From assembly GCA_014656495.1 (NCBI GenBank), contig BNCN01000001.1:868001-932000 (forward strand): a DNA stretch of 64,000 nucleotides, read 5' to 3'. Below the pieces are notes generated by a model, which was given only the letters and a program-made list of their open reading frames with translations, was not told where the DNA came from and searched no databases. How positions within the stretch are numbered: the stretch's first letter is position 1; each line of letters opens with the position of its first letter. Shown here piece by piece: positions 33,274 through 42,223 of this stretch. The DNA comes from Comamonas sp. KCTC 72670 (lineage in GTDB: Bacteria > Myxococcota > Myxococcia > Myxococcales > Myxococcaceae). A program made the translations under genes and the position numbers.

Positions 33274-33400
33274 GTCTCGACCGGAAAGCGGTTCCATGGA
33301 AGGGTAAATCCCACAGCTGAAGGGTGCGGCGATGCCTGCCGCAGGAACATGGATGGTCGGGCCGCCATCCCAACCGGTGACACCACCGGAGGGATTGCGC
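33274..33400 (+). promoter_or_regulatory. Structured 5' leader of nhaA, candidate riboswitch
   Basis: The nhaA leader carries nested and consecutive pairings. GTTCC (33291-33295) pairs with GGAAC (33344-33348), enclosing GGG/CCC (33302-33304 with 33310-33312) and TGCGGC/GCCGCA (33325-33330 with 33338-33343). It is followed by GGATGG/CCATCC (33351-33356 with 33365-33370) and CCGGTG/CACCGG (33374-33379 with 33384-33389). The last stem's 3' arm runs into the GGAGGG ribosome site (33388-33393) eight bases before the ATG. This is the layout of a sensor plus translation switch. Some nhaA leaders are known cation-sensing RNAs; I cannot match this one to a named motif. Confidence 0.45.
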
Positions 33401-34813
33401 ATGTCGACCACCTCGAACTCGGGGAACACCCCCCTTCCGCCTGAAGCCTGGGCGCCGCTGCTGAGGCTCTCGCGGTTCGCGAGCCGGCCGCTCGAGCGCT
33501 TCCTCCGTATCGAAGCCGCCAGCGGCATCCTGTTGCTCATCGCCGCGGCCGTGGCGCTGCTCTGGGCGAACTCCCCCTGGGCGGAGAGCTACGCACATTT
33601 CTGGCACACGCCGCTGGGCATCCGCGTGGGCGGCTTCACCTTCGAGCGCAGCCTGGAATGGGTCGTCAACGACGGCCTGATGGTCATCTTCTTCTTCGTC
33701 GTGGGCATGGAGATTCGCCGGGAGATTCACCACGGCGAGCTGTCCGAATGGCGCCGCGCCGCGCTCCCCATGGCCGCGGCCCTGGGCGGGATGCTCGCGC
33801 CAGCGGGCCTCTATCTCCTTGTCGCGGGCAGCGCCGAGACGCGCTCTGGCTGGGGCGTGCCCATGGCGACAGACATCGCGTTCGCGGTGGGCATCCTCAC
33901 CCTGCTCGGCAGCCGGGTTCCACCCGCCCTTCGCGTCCTCCTGCTGGCGCTCGCCGTCATCGACGACCTGGGCGCCATCGTCGTCATCGCCCTGTTCTAT
34001 TCCTCCGGCATCTCTGTCACCGGGCTGCTCGTGGCCGCGCTTGGGTTCCTCGGCATCTTCGCCATGCAGCGCTTCGGGGTCCGCTCGAAGCTGGCCTACA
34101 TCGTCCCGGCACTCGTGGCCTGGGCGGGCGTCTACAGCGCGGGGATTCACCCCACGATTGCCGGTGTCATCATCGGCCTCGCCACGCCCGTGCGCGCGTG
34201 GCTGGGCACGGAGGGGTTCATCACGGGGACGCAGAAGGAGCTCGAGCACCTCGCCCACGCGGGGCCGGAGACGCTCACGTCCCACCACCTCGCGGAGGCG
34301 CTGCGCCGGGTGGGGGCCGCTCGCAGGGAAGCGATGTCTCCCTCGGAGAGCCTGATCGCCGCGCTCCATCCCTGGGTGGCGTTCGGCATCATGCCGGTGT
34401 TCGCGCTCGCCAACGCGGGCGTCTCCATCTCGAGCGGGCCGCTCGACGGAGCGTCCTGGACGGTGGTGACCGCCGTGGCCGTGGGCCTCATGGTGGGCAA
34501 GCCCGTGGGGGTGCTGGCGGCATGCTGGCTGACGCTGCGGCTGAAGCTGGGGACCTTGCCGCAGGGACTGGGCTTCAGGGAGCTGGCGGTGCTGGGCGTC
34601 GTCGCGGGCATCGGCTTCACCATGGCGCTGTTCATCGCCCAGCTCGCGTTCGCGGATGCGGGGCTGCTCGCCGCCGCGAAGCTCGGCGTCCTGGCCGCGA
34701 GCGCGGGCACGGCCATCCTGGCCCTCGTCCTCGGACGGGCCTTGCTCACCGACTCGGCACGCCCCGGCGCAGCGACGACGGTGGACGAAGCGGAGCGCTC
34801 GACGGCGCTGTAG
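33401..34813 (+). CDS. nhaA: Na+/H+ antiporter NhaA
   Basis: A 470-residue inner-membrane antiporter that expels Na+ (and Li+) in exchange for H+. The core is complete: NDGLMVIFFFVVGMEIRRE, PMATDIAFAVGIL (D158) and LAVIDDLGAIV (D188/D189, the ion-binding pair equal to E. coli D163/D164), then IHPTIAGVIIGLATP and KPVGVLAACW. About 12 hydrophobic helices are visible. It is longer than the E. coli protein (388), mainly at the N-terminus and in the central loop (about 268-320). The ATG at 33401 follows GGAGGG. A structured leader precedes it and a hairpin follows. Confidence 0.95.
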   Translation: MSTTSNSGNTPLPPEAWAPLLRLSRFASRPLERFLRIEAASGILLLIAAAVALLWANSPWAESYAHFWHTPLGIRVGGFTFERSLEWVVNDGLMVIFFFVVGMEIRREIHHGELSEWRRAALPMAAALGGMLAPAGLYLLVAGSAETRSGWGVPMATDIAFAVGILTLLGSRVPPALRVLLLALAVIDDLGAIVVIALFYSSGISVTGLLVAALGFLGIFAMQRFGVRSKLAYIVPALVAWAGVYSAGIHPTIAGVIIGLATPVRAWLGTEGFITGTQKELEHLAHAGPETLTSHHLAEALRRVGAARREAMSPSESLIAALHPWVAFGIMPVFALANAGVSISSGPLDGASWTVVTAVAVGLMVGKPVGVLAACWLTLRLKLGTLPQGLGFRELAVLGVVAGIGFTMALFIAQLAFADAGLLAAAKLGVLAASAGTAILALVLGRALLTDSARPGAATTVDEAERSTAL

Positions 34814-34831
34814 GACGTGGAGCGGTTGCGT

Positions 34832-34848
34832 CACCGGGACACCCGGTG
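34832..34848 (+). terminator. Hairpin after nhaA
   Basis: CACCGGG-ACA-CCCGGTG forms a perfect 7-bp stem 19 bp past the nhaA stop. No U-run follows. Confidence 0.45.
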
Positions 34849-34910
34849 CGGGAGGCCCGGGCCACGCCAGGCTGCTGGTGGCGCCTGGATGGCTCGGGCA
34901 GGATGACGCC

Positions 34911-35756
34911 ATGAGAACGTCGATGAAGTGCGTGGGCCTGTTGCTGTTCGTCCTCGGCTGCGCGTGCGCGAGCACCAGGCCCATCCCCGCCGAGCCCGTG
35001 CCGCCGCATCAGACGTTCACGCTCGACTCCGCGAAGCTGCAGGAGCCTCGCCCCATCTACGTCTACCTGCCGCCTGGATACGCGGCGTCGGGGGACGCCC
35101 GCTTCCCGGTGCTCTACATGCCCGATGGAGGGCTGCAGGAAGACTTCCCGCATCTGGCCACCACCGTCGACACGGCCATCCGCGCGGGTGAACTGCGGCC
35201 CCTCATCATCGTGGGCATCGAAAACACCGTGCGGCGGCGGGACATGACGGGGCCGACCACGGTGGCCACGGACCGGGAGGTGGCGCCCGTCGTCGGCGGT
35301 TCCGCGACGTTCCGGGCCTTCATCCATGAAGAGCTGATGCCGGAGGTGGAGCGCCGCTACCGGGTGACGCAGGAGCGGGCCATCATCGGCGAGTCGCTCG
35401 CGGGCTACTTCATCGTGGAGACGTTCTTCCTCCAGCCGGACCTGTTCGACACGTACCTCGCCCTGAGCCCCAGCCTGTGGTGGAACGCGGAGTCGTTGGT
35501 GAACGAGGCGGGAGCGTGGCTCGCGGCGCATCCTGACGTGCGCGCGGGGATCTATCTGTCCTCCGCGGATGAGACGGACATCGGCCCCGCCGTGGCGAGG
35601 CTCGGGGATGTTCTCCAAGCGGGCGCGCCCGCGGGCCTGAAGTGGGAGGTCGAGCCCCGGCCCGACCTGCGCCACGACAACATCTACCGGCGGAGCTCGC
35701 CTGGTGTGCTGCGCAAGTGGCTCCCGCCCGTGGCGGCCGCGGACGCCACGCCCTGA
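34911..35756 (+). CDS. Esterase lipoprotein (putative esterase / IroE-Fes-like fold)
   Basis: A 281-residue alpha/beta hydrolase. The N-terminus is a lipoprotein signal (VGLLLFVLGCACAST; C17 or C19). It has RPIYVYLPPGYAASGDARFPVLYMPDGG cut short here, typical of the putative-esterase (D) family, and the nucleophile S162 in GESLAG, with a C-terminal His in DLRHDN. Relatives hydrolyse siderophore esters or act as acyltransferases/esterases on other substrates; the substrate here is unknown. The ATG at 34911 begins the lipoprotein signal. It follows nhaA by 97 bp, with a hairpin between, so it is probably transcribed on its own. Confidence 0.8.
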   Translation: MRTSMKCVGLLLFVLGCACASTRPIPAEPVPPHQTFTLDSAKLQEPRPIYVYLPPGYAASGDARFPVLYMPDGGLQEDFPHLATTVDTAIRAGELRPLIIVGIENTVRRRDMTGPTTVATDREVAPVVGGSATFRAFIHEELMPEVERRYRVTQERAIIGESLAGYFIVETFFLQPDLFDTYLALSPSLWWNAESLVNEAGAWLAAHPDVRAGIYLSSADETDIGPAVARLGDVLQAGAPAGLKWEVEPRPDLRHDNIYRRSSPGVLRKWLPPVAAADATP

Positions 35757-35784
35757 GTCGGCGCGCGCCCGCGCGGCACACCGC

Positions 35785-36204
35785 CTACTGCGGGGGCATC
35801 TGGTTCGGATCCATCCAGGCCACCTCCCAGTGGTGGCCGTCCGGGTCGTAGAAGCTGCCGCCGTACATGAAGCCGAGGTCCATGGCCTCCGCGGCGGGCG
35901 TGCCGCCGTTCGCCAGCGCGGTCTTCACGAGCGTGTCCACCTCCTCGCGGCTGTCCGCGGACACCGCGTAGGTGCCCGCCGTGCTCTGCGTCGCGTCGTG
36001 CAGCGGCTTCTTGATGAAGTCCTTGAAGCGCGCGTCCGTGAGGAGCATCACGAACGCGTCCTCGCCCACCACCATGCAGGTGGCGTTGTCGTCGGTGAAG
36101 TCCTTGTTGAACTCGAAGCCCAGCTTCGTGAAGAAATCCACCGACCGCTTCAGGTCGGCCACGGGCAGGTTGAGGAAGAGCTTGCGGGGACGGCTGACCT
36201 TCAT
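35785..36204 (-). CDS. VOC (glyoxalase/bleomycin-resistance fold) family protein
   Basis: A 139-residue protein of the vicinal-oxygen-chelate superfamily. It shows LFLNLPVADLKRSVDFFTKL at the start and YDPDGHHWEVAW near the end, one complete betaalphabetabetabeta pair. Metal and substrate cannot be inferred. The ATG at 36204 begins the conserved part. It lies 100 bp after the ECF sigma gene on the same strand. In actinobacteria some ECF sigma factors with SnoaL tails are linked to glyoxalase-domain genes, which makes the pairing meaningful rather than random, though this is from memory. The gap contains a GGATAATC -10-like box on the minus strand, so it may have its own promoter. Confidence 0.85.
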   Translation of the reverse strand: MKVSRPRKLFLNLPVADLKRSVDFFTKLGFEFNKDFTDDNATCMVVGEDAFVMLLTDARFKDFIKKPLHDATQSTAGTYAVSADSREEVDTLVKTALANGGTPAAEAMDLGFMYGGSFYDPDGHHWEVAWMDPNQMPPQ

Positions 36205-36262
36205 GTTCGCCTCCAGTGCTGGATGGTTACGAAGGCTTTGACTGCCAGGGCCGCCGGAAATC

Positions 36263-36272
36263 ATCGGCCGAT
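36263..36272. promoter_or_regulatory. ATCGGCCGAT palindrome upstream of the VOC gene
   Basis: A perfect 10-bp palindrome about 60 bp upstream of the VOC start, in the 100-bp gap after the sigma gene. It lies in an A/T-richer patch that also holds GGATAATC (minus strand). Possible operator or promoter element. Confidence 0.25.
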
Positions 36273-36304
36273 TTTCAGAAAGATTATCCGGCCTCCCCGC
36301 CCCC

Positions 36305-37282
36305 CTACCGGGGCAGCTCCATGGGCAGGCCGAACCGGGGGAATAGCGTCTTCGCGTCGAGGAAGTGGGTCATCGCCGCGATGCGTCCACCGGACAGCTC
36401 GAGGACGATGAGCGACCACGGGGGCAAAGGGCCACCGGAGCCATCGTCGTGGTACTGGCCAAAAGCCGGCGAGCCGCACGCGGTGGTCGGCACGAACCGG
36501 GAGCCCCGGCAGACCGCCCCCCGGCCGAGGAACCAGCCGCGAATGGATTCGTGCCCCTGGAGCCAGAGCGCGAGGGGCGGCATCGACAGGATGACTTCCT
36601 CGTGGAGCAGCGCCGTGAAGGCGGCCATGTCGTAGCGCTCGAACGCGTCCACGTAACGACTCAGCAACGCGGCCTGGGCGTCGGACTGAGGCGACTGGAG
36701 GTCGGTGTCCTTCAACCCCAGGTCCGCCACCGTCGCCCGGGCGCGCTGGAGCGCGCTGTTGACCGAGGCCACCGACGTCTCCAGCGTCTCGGCGATCTCC
36801 GTGGCGGGCCAGCCCAGGACCTCGGCCAGGAGCAGCACCGCGCGCTGCTTGGGTGGCAGGTGTTGAAGCGCCGCGAGGAACGCGAGCCGGATGCTCTGGC
36901 GCAGCGCCAGCCGCTCGGCGGGGTCCGCGTCCGAGGGCACGGCCAGGGCGTCCGGGATGGGCTCCAGCCAGCTGTCCGCGGGCAGCGGCGTCAGCGGCCC
37001 GTCAATGGAGTACGCGGGGCCCAGCTCCATGGGCCGGGCGCGGCGCCCGCTCTTCGCCAGGGCGTCCAGGCACACGCGGGTGGCGATGCTGTACAGCCAG
37101 GTCCGGGGCGAGGCGCGCCCCTCGAACCGGTCCATCGCGCGCCAGGCACGCACCAGCGTCTCCTGCACGGCGTCGTCCGCCTCTGCGATGGAGCCCAGCA
37201 TGCGGTAGCAATGACCGACGAGCGCCGCGCGGTGCTCCTCGAACCCAAACGCCAGCTTCCCCGAATCCGGAAGGTCCTTCAT
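36305..37282 (-). CDS. ECF sigma factor with C-terminal SnoaL-like domain (ECF56/SigG-like)
   Basis: A 325-residue sigma-70-family factor. Region 2 (about 20-90) has [23 protein letters not shown] and [16 protein letters not shown]; region 4 (about 130-190) has [26 protein letters not shown] and [13 protein letters not shown]. The WLEPIPD linker between them and a SnoaL-like extension (about 205-325) place it with TIGR02960 / ECF56-type factors, where the tail replaces an anti-sigma factor as internal regulator. No anti-sigma gene is adjacent. The VOC gene follows. An inverted repeat with TGACA/TGTCA arms lies 18 bp upstream of the ATG and could mediate control. Confidence 0.88.
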   Translation of the reverse strand: MKDLPDSGKLAFGFEEHRAALVGHCYRMLGSIAEADDAVQETLVRAWRAMDRFEGRASPRTWLYSIATRVCLDALAKSGRRARPMELGPAYSIDGPLTPLPADSWLEPIPDALAVPSDADPAERLALRQSIRLAFLAALQHLPPKQRAVLLLAEVLGWPATEIAETLETSVASVNSALQRARATVADLGLKDTDLQSPQSDAQAALLSRYVDAFERYDMAAFTALLHEEVILSMPPLALWLQGHESIRGWFLGRGAVCRGSRFVPTTACGSPAFGQYHDDGSGGPLPPWSLIVLELSGGRIAAMTHFLDAKTLFPRFGLPMELPR

Positions 37283-37299
37283 CAAGGGGTGTCTAGCAG

Positions 37300-37320
37300 C
37301 CCTGACAGGTCATGTCAGGG
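37300..37320. promoter_or_regulatory. Inverted repeat upstream of the sigma gene
   Basis: Arms CCCTGACA (37300-37307) and TGTCAGGG (37313-37320) flank a 5-base centre. On the minus strand it overlaps the stop of the cytochrome lipoprotein gene and ends 18 bp before the sigma start. It could terminate the upstream transcript or act as an operator for the sigma gene. Confidence 0.45.
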
Positions 37321-37974
37321 ACTGGGACAGGCGGCCCCCGTGTCGATCCACGCGCGGATGAGCTCACCAAACGCACGCTGGGTCCCTGGCACGGGCTCCA
37401 GGCCCGGCCCCGGGTCCCACCCCCACCCCACCAGCACGTCCTCGGCCATGTGGTGGTGCAGCGCCTCCAGCGACTTACCGCCGTTGCGCGCGGGGTCCTT
37501 GAGCTGCTCGCAAATCTTCCCCAGGGGCACGCCCACCCACGCCATCTCCGCGGGCGCCAGGGCCCACTTCGGATTGCCGGGCACGCCGCGCAACGTCGCA
37601 CCCACCAGCGGGGTGTTTCGCTCCTGGTGACACGAAGTACACGGCAGGGCGGGCGTGCCATGTCCGGAGGGCCCTCCCGTCACCGCGGGCACGTGCGGAC
37701 GCAGGTCCATGCCCTGCCGGGGCACGCCATCCGCGGGGTGGCAGTTGACGCAGCGCGGATGCGAAATCACCCGCCCCGCCTCCACGAAGAGCGCGGCCGA
37801 GCGCGCCTTCTCGTCCGCGATGGAGGCGAACGTGGACACGGCCCGGAGCGCGTTCTTCGCATCCGCGGCGGGCGGCGCCACCGCCTCGGGAGCGCTCTTC
37901 GAGGACTTGCAACCCACACCCGCGCCCAGGCTGACGGCGCCCATCACGATGACCCCGAACCCTTGTCGCTTCAT
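37315..37974 (-). CDS. c-type cytochrome-like lipoprotein, isoquinoline-oxidoreductase-associated type
   Basis: A 219-residue lipoprotein (lipobox VGC, C22) with two heme-attachment motifs: CVNCH (75-79, within [13 protein letters not shown]) and CTSCH (112-116). A third His-rich patch, [19 protein letters not shown], lies near residue 170. Proteins with this HPRC-NCHP pattern are sometimes annotated as isoquinoline 1-oxidoreductase subunits, so it could accept electrons from the Mo enzyme encoded at 30551-33225. That link is inference. Its start overlaps the stop of the FAD oxidoreductase gene by 4 bp. Confidence 0.8.
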   Translation of the reverse strand: MKRQGFGVIVMGAVSLGAGVGCKSSKSAPEAVAPPAADAKNALRAVSTFASIADEKARSAALFVEAGRVISHPRCVNCHPADGVPRQGMDLRPHVPAVTGGPSGHGTPALPCTSCHQERNTPLVGATLRGVPGNPKWALAPAEMAWVGVPLGKICEQLKDPARNGGKSLEALHHHMAEDVLVGWGWDPGPGLEPVPGTQRAFGELIRAWIDTGAACPSP

Positions 37975-39221
37975 GCGCGTTCCAACTCCCGCACGACGGC
38001 CTCCGCGGCACGCCGTCCGGAGACCAGCGCGCCGTCGATGGAGGCATTGTCACGGTGGTCTCCACAGACGAACAAGCCCGGCGACAAGCGCACGGACCGG
38101 CGCGGCGGCTCCAGCACCTCCGGCGGCTGCGCGGGCAGCGCGAGCGGGAGCGCATACGTGCGCAGGTGCCGCCACGTGGACACGGCGGCCCCGAACCACG
38201 CCGTCAGCTCCGCGCGGACCTCCGCCAGCAAGGTGTCCAGGTCCGGCGTGGCGCCCACCACGGAGACCGACACGAGCGACTGCCCTCGCGGCGCGTACGC
38301 GGCGGAGACCTCGCTCATCACCGCCACGTTGTTCACCCGCCCTCGGCCTTCCCCGTTGAGCAGCAACCAGGGCCCCTCCACGGGCGGCTCCGGCGCGGCG
38401 AAGTAGAGGCACGTCACGCGGTTCATCACGGGGGGCACCATGCCTGGCAGCAGCCCCACCGCGCTCGCGGGGTCCGTGGCCACCACCACGGCCCTGGCGC
38501 CAATCATCTCCCCGTCCGCCAGGCGCACGCGATGCCCCCACACGTCCGACACGGGCGCGCGCATCCGCAACAGTCCCGGAGGGAGCCGCGCGGACAGCTG
38601 CTCGGGAATGGCCCCCATCCCCGCCTCTGGCACCGTCGCGTACCCGCTGGAGAACATGCGGAAGACGAACTCCAGGAAGCGGCTGGAGGTGGACAGCTCA
38701 CGCTCCAGGAAGACGCCAGCGAAGAAGGGGCGCAGGAAGGACTCCCGCATGGACGCCGTGAACCCCAGCTCCTCCAGGTAGCGCCGCGAGGTGCGCGACG
38801 GGCGTTGCCACACGTCCTCGACCTCGCCCGAGAGCGCCAGCTGCCGCAGCTCCAGCACGCGCAGCTTGTCGCCAAACGTGCCCACCGGACCGAACAGGTG
38901 AGTGAGCGCTTCCAGGGGCTTGCGCAGCGGGTCCGCCACCGTGTGCAGCCTGCCGCCTCGCCACACCTTGGCGCCGGGGATGAAGCGCCGCAGCGACAGC
39001 GCCTCCAGGTCCAGCGTCCGCCGGCCTTCCGGATACGCCGACAGGTACACCTGGAAGCCTCGGTCTAGCAGGAAGCCCTCATGGACATCCGTGCGAACCC
39101 GGCCTCCCGGTGCATCGCTTCCCTCTAGCAGCAGCACCTTCACCCGTGAGGCGACGAGCGCCCGCGCGCACGCCAGCCCCGCGAGTCCCGCACCGACGAC
39201 GATGACCTCCGGATTCGGCAC
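37971..39221 (-). CDS. FAD-dependent amine-oxidase-family oxidoreductase
   Basis: A 416-residue flavoprotein. The N-terminal Rossmann motif is [19 protein letters not shown], then [14 protein letters not shown]; the C-terminal FAD motif is [21 protein letters not shown]. The family includes protoporphyrinogen oxidase, carotenoid desaturases and amine oxidases; no substrate can be fixed. The GTG start at 39221 follows GGGAGGAG, and no better start is present. It is the first gene of a minus-strand run, overlapping the cytochrome lipoprotein by 4 bp (ATGA), so flavoprotein and cytochrome may share an electron path. It is divergent from aroF. Confidence 0.85.
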   Translation of the reverse strand: MPNPEVIVVGAGLAGLACARALVASRVKVLLLEGSDAPGGRVRTDVHEGFLLDRGFQVYLSAYPEGRRTLDLEALSLRRFIPGAKVWRGGRLHTVADPLRKPLEALTHLFGPVGTFGDKLRVLELRQLALSGEVEDVWQRPSRTSRRYLEELGFTASMRESFLRPFFAGVFLERELSTSSRFLEFVFRMFSSGYATVPEAGMGAIPEQLSARLPPGLLRMRAPVSDVWGHRVRLADGEMIGARAVVVATDPASAVGLLPGMVPPVMNRVTCLYFAAPEPPVEGPWLLLNGEGRGRVNNVAVMSEVSAAYAPRGQSLVSVSVVGATPDLDTLLAEVRAELTAWFGAAVSTWRHLRTYALPLALPAQPPEVLEPPRRSVRLSPGLFVCGDHRDNASIDGALVSGRRAAEAVVRELERA

Positions 39222-39371
39222 GCACGCTCCTCCCACTTTCTGCTCAAGAAAAGCGCCGACGCTCGCTTGATCAGCGTGGGAGGCGCAAGGGAGACTCAGT
39301 GGCGGTTGCGGGCAACAGACACTTGATGCAGTAACACGGACACTCTGGAGCGAGAGAAAGCAGGTATCCCC

Positions 39372-40397
39372 ATGTTGATCGTGATGCGACCCGACGCGAC
39401 GGCCCAGGACATCGAGCGAGTGAACGATGAGATCCGCCGTCGTGGCTGGCAACCGCACGCGATTCCAGGGGGCACTCGCACGGCCATCGGCATCACCGGG
39501 AACCCGGGCGCCGTGGAGCCCGAGCCGTTCCGCGTGCTGCCAGGCGTCGCCGATGCCGTCTCCATCTCCCAGCCCTTCAAGCTCGTCAGCCGCGAGGTGA
39601 AGCCGGACGACACGCTGCTGAGCGTGGGCGGCCTCACGATTGGCGGCGCGGCCTTCCACGTCATCGCGGGTCCCTGCTCGGTGGAGTCGCGCGAGCAGAT
39701 CCTCTCCACCGCGCACGCGGTGAAGAAGGCGGGCGCCACCATGCTGCGGGGCGGCGCGTTCAAGCCGCGCACCAGCCCCTATGAGTTCCAGGGCCTCAAG
39801 GGCGACGGGCTCGCGCTGCTGGCCGAGGCGCGCCAGGAGACGGGCCTGCTCGTCACCACCGAGGTGAAGGACACCGCGACGCTGCAGGCCGTGGCGGACG
39901 CGACGGACATCCTCCAGATTGGCGCGCGCAACATGCAGAACTTCAGCCTGCTGGAGGCGGTGGGCGAGCTGCGCAAGCCCGTGCTGCTCAAGCGCGGCAT
40001 GAGCGCCACCATCAAGGAGCTGCTGATGGCGGCCGAGTACATCGTCGCCCGCGGCAACACCCAGGTCATCCTCTGCGAGCGCGGCATCCGCACCTTCGAG
40101 ACGATGACGCGCAACACGCTGGACCTGAACGCGGTGCCCATGCTGAAGGCGCTCTCGCACCTGCCCGTCTTCGTGGACCCCTCGCACGGCATCGGCGTGC
40201 GCAAGGCGGTGCCGGCGATGATGCGCGCGGCGACGGCGGTGGGCGCGGACGGCATCATCGTCGAGGTGCACCCCGACCCGCCGCGCGCGAAGTCGGACGG
40301 TGCCCAGTCGCTGGACTTCTCCGAGTTCGAGAAGTCCATGAACGAGGTCCGCGCCATCGCCCAGGCGATGGGCCGCGAAGTGGTCCGGCTGGGATAG
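39372..40397 (+). CDS. aroF: 3-deoxy-7-phosphoheptulonate (DAHP) synthase, AroF/AroH type I-beta
   Basis: First enzyme of the shikimate pathway: phosphoenolpyruvate plus erythrose 4-phosphate gives DAHP. It has 341 residues: an N-terminal ferredoxin-like regulatory domain (1-70) as in Thermotoga DAHP synthase, then a TIM barrel. Metal/substrate motifs are GPCSVES (C102), [27 protein letters not shown] and DPSHGIG. It leads the trp operon, so it likely supplies chorismate for tryptophan in particular; its effector (Trp, Phe or Tyr) is not readable. trpD follows after 3 bases. Confidence 0.94.
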   Translation: MLIVMRPDATAQDIERVNDEIRRRGWQPHAIPGGTRTAIGITGNPGAVEPEPFRVLPGVADAVSISQPFKLVSREVKPDDTLLSVGGLTIGGAAFHVIAGPCSVESREQILSTAHAVKKAGATMLRGGAFKPRTSPYEFQGLKGDGLALLAEARQETGLLVTTEVKDTATLQAVADATDILQIGARNMQNFSLLEAVGELRKPVLLKRGMSATIKELLMAAEYIVARGNTQVILCERGIRTFETMTRNTLDLNAVPMLKALSHLPVFVDPSHGIGVRKAVPAMMRAATAVGADGIIVEVHPDPPRAKSDGAQSLDFSEFEKSMNEVRAIAQAMGREVVRLG

Positions 40398-40400
40398 GCG

Positions 40401-41417
40401 ATGACACTCAAGGAAGCGCTGGGCAAGGTGGTGGGCCGGCGCGACCTCACCCGCGAGGAGATGACCCGCGTCATGGGTCTGATGCTCGCCGGGGAGGCTT
40501 CGCCTGCCCAGGTGGGAGCGCTGGCGACGGCGCTGAAGATGAAGGGTGAGACGGAGGATGAAATCCTCGGCGCGGCGGAGGCCATGCGGGCCTGCGCGGC
40601 GAAGCTGTCCCCGCGCGCGGAGGTGGTGCTCGACACCTGCGGCACGGGCGGTGATGGCGCGCACACCTTCAACATCTCCACCGCGGTGGCCTTCGTGGCC
40701 GCCGGGGCGGGGGTGACGGTGGCCAAGCATGGCAACCGCGCGGTCTCCAGCCGCTGTGGCAGCGCGGACGTGCTGGCGGCGCTGGGCGTCTCCATGGAGC
40801 GTCCGCACGAGCACGTGGCGCGGGACATCGACGAGCACGGCGTGGGCTTCCTCTTCGCGCCCTCGCACCATGGGGCCTTGCGGCACGTGGCGCAGGCGCG
40901 GCGGGACATGGGCTTCCACAGCGTGTTCAACCTGCTGGGTCCGCTGACGAACCCGGCCGGAGCGCGCTACCAGCTCCTGGGCACCTTCGACGGCAAGCGC
41001 GTGGAGCAGACGGCGCGCGTGCTGGGGCGGCTCGGCAGCCGCCGCGCGTGGGTGGTGCACGGCCATGACGGGCTGGACGAAATCTCCCCATGCAGCCCCA
41101 CCGAGGTGGCGGAGCTGCGCGAGGACGGCACGGTCCACACCTTCACCGTGTCCCCGGCGGACGCGGGGCTGGACGTGGTGCCCCGTGAGGCCATCGCGGG
41201 CGGTGACGCAGAGGAAAACGCCCACCGGCTGCGCGCGCTGCTGGACGGCGAGCGCTCCGGGCTGCGCACCGCGGTGCTGCTCAACGCGGCGGCGGCGCTG
41301 GTCGTGGTGGGCCTGGCCGCGGACCTGCGCGACGGCGTGCGCAAGGCGGAGCAGGCCATCGACTCCGGCGCGGCGCGCGGCAAGCTGGGCGCACTCATCG
41401 ACGGGGCCGTGTCATGA
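40401..41417 (+). CDS. trpD: Anthranilate phosphoribosyltransferase
   Basis: Joins anthranilate and PRPP to give phosphoribosylanthranilate (second committed step to tryptophan); 338 residues, cytoplasmic. Motifs: DTCGTGGDGAHTFNIST (79-94; GTGGD binds PRPP/Mg), AKHGNRAVSSRCGSADVL, and LGPLTNPA. It sits 3 bp after aroF and overlaps trpC by 4 bp, so the operon is translationally coupled from here. It is not fused to trpG, which lies 17 kb away with trpE. Confidence 0.96.
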   Translation: MTLKEALGKVVGRRDLTREEMTRVMGLMLAGEASPAQVGALATALKMKGETEDEILGAAEAMRACAAKLSPRAEVVLDTCGTGGDGAHTFNISTAVAFVAAGAGVTVAKHGNRAVSSRCGSADVLAALGVSMERPHEHVARDIDEHGVGFLFAPSHHGALRHVAQARRDMGFHSVFNLLGPLTNPAGARYQLLGTFDGKRVEQTARVLGRLGSRRAWVVHGHDGLDEISPCSPTEVAELREDGTVHTFTVSPADAGLDVVPREAIAGGDAEENAHRLRALLDGERSGLRTAVLLNAAAALVVVGLAADLRDGVRKAEQAIDSGAARGKLGALIDGAVS

Positions 41418-42223
41418 GCGCGACCTCGAGTGGAGGCGCGGCGCCCGGAACGTTGGACCGCATCATGGCGCGCAAACGCCAGGAGCTCGCGGCGCGTCCG
41501 CCCATGGCGCCTCGCACCCGCCCCGAGCATCGGGACTTCGCCCTCGGCCTGGTGACGCACCGGACCGGGCGTCCGCTGAGCGTCATCGCGGAGGTGAAGC
41601 GCAAGAGCCCCTCGGGGGGCGCGTTCCCCCATACCGACGTGGTCGCGGTGGCGCGGGCCTATGAGGCCGCGGGCGCGAGCGCCATCAGCGTGCTCACGGA
41701 CGGGCCTGACTTCGGCGGCGGCCTGGAAGACCTCGTGGCCGTGCGGGAGGCGGTATCCGTGCCCGTGCTCCGCAAGGACTTCCTCGTGGCGGCGCGAGAA
41801 GTCGAGGAGAGCGCGATGTGGGGCGCGGACGCGGTGCTGCTCATCGCGGACGCGCTGGAGGATGGCGAGCTGCGCGAGATGCTCGCCACCGCGAAGGCCG
41901 TGGGCGTGGCCGCGCTGGTGGAGGCGCACACGGAGGCTCACGCCGAGCGCGCGTTGTCCGCGGGCGCGAAGCTGGTGGGCATCAACAACCGCAACCTCGC
42001 CACGTTGAAGACGGACACGGGCACCGCGTTGCGGGTGATGCCGGTGCTCCGCTCTCGGGCGCGCGTGCTGGTGGCGGAGAGCGGGCTCAAGTCCCTGGCG
42101 GACCTGCTCGCGGCCCGAGACGCCGGCGCGGACGCCGTCCTGGTGGGCGAGTCCCTGCTGCGCGAGCCCGACCCGGGACGCGCGCTGCGGCGCCTGCTCG
42201 GCATGGAGGACGCCAGCGAATGA
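41414..42223 (+). CDS. trpC: Indole-3-glycerol phosphate synthase
   Basis: Closes the indole ring from CdRP; a 269-residue TIM barrel. Motifs: IAEVKRKSPSGG (59-70; K62 region), LTDGPDFGGGLEDL, LRKDFLV, GINNRNLATLKTD, and VAESGL. The ATG start overlaps the trpD stop and the stop overlaps trpF, 4 bp each. It is separate from trpF here, unlike the fused E. coli protein. About 40 extra N-terminal residues precede the barrel, as usual for the family. Confidence 0.96.
   Translation: MSATSSGGAAPGTLDRIMARKRQELAARPPMAPRTRPEHRDFALGLVTHRTGRPLSVIAEVKRKSPSGGAFPHTDVVAVARAYEAAGASAISVLTDGPDFGGGLEDLVAVREAVSVPVLRKDFLVAAREVEESAMWGADAVLLIADALEDGELREMLATAKAVGVAALVEAHTEAHAERALSAGAKLVGINNRNLATLKTDTGTALRVMPVLRSRARVLVAESGLKSLADLLAARDAGADAVLVGESLLREPDPGRALRRLLGMEDASE

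Noticed and set aside
33325-33343. Fluoride-riboswitch resemblance (GGCGATG) in the nhaA leader
   Set aside because: The conserved fluoride-aptamer pseudoknot pieces are not present in order; only a short string is shared.
39222-39371. A tryptophan attenuator or Trp-rich leader peptide before aroF-trp
   Set aside because: No tandem TGG codons or mutually exclusive hairpins are visible in the leader.
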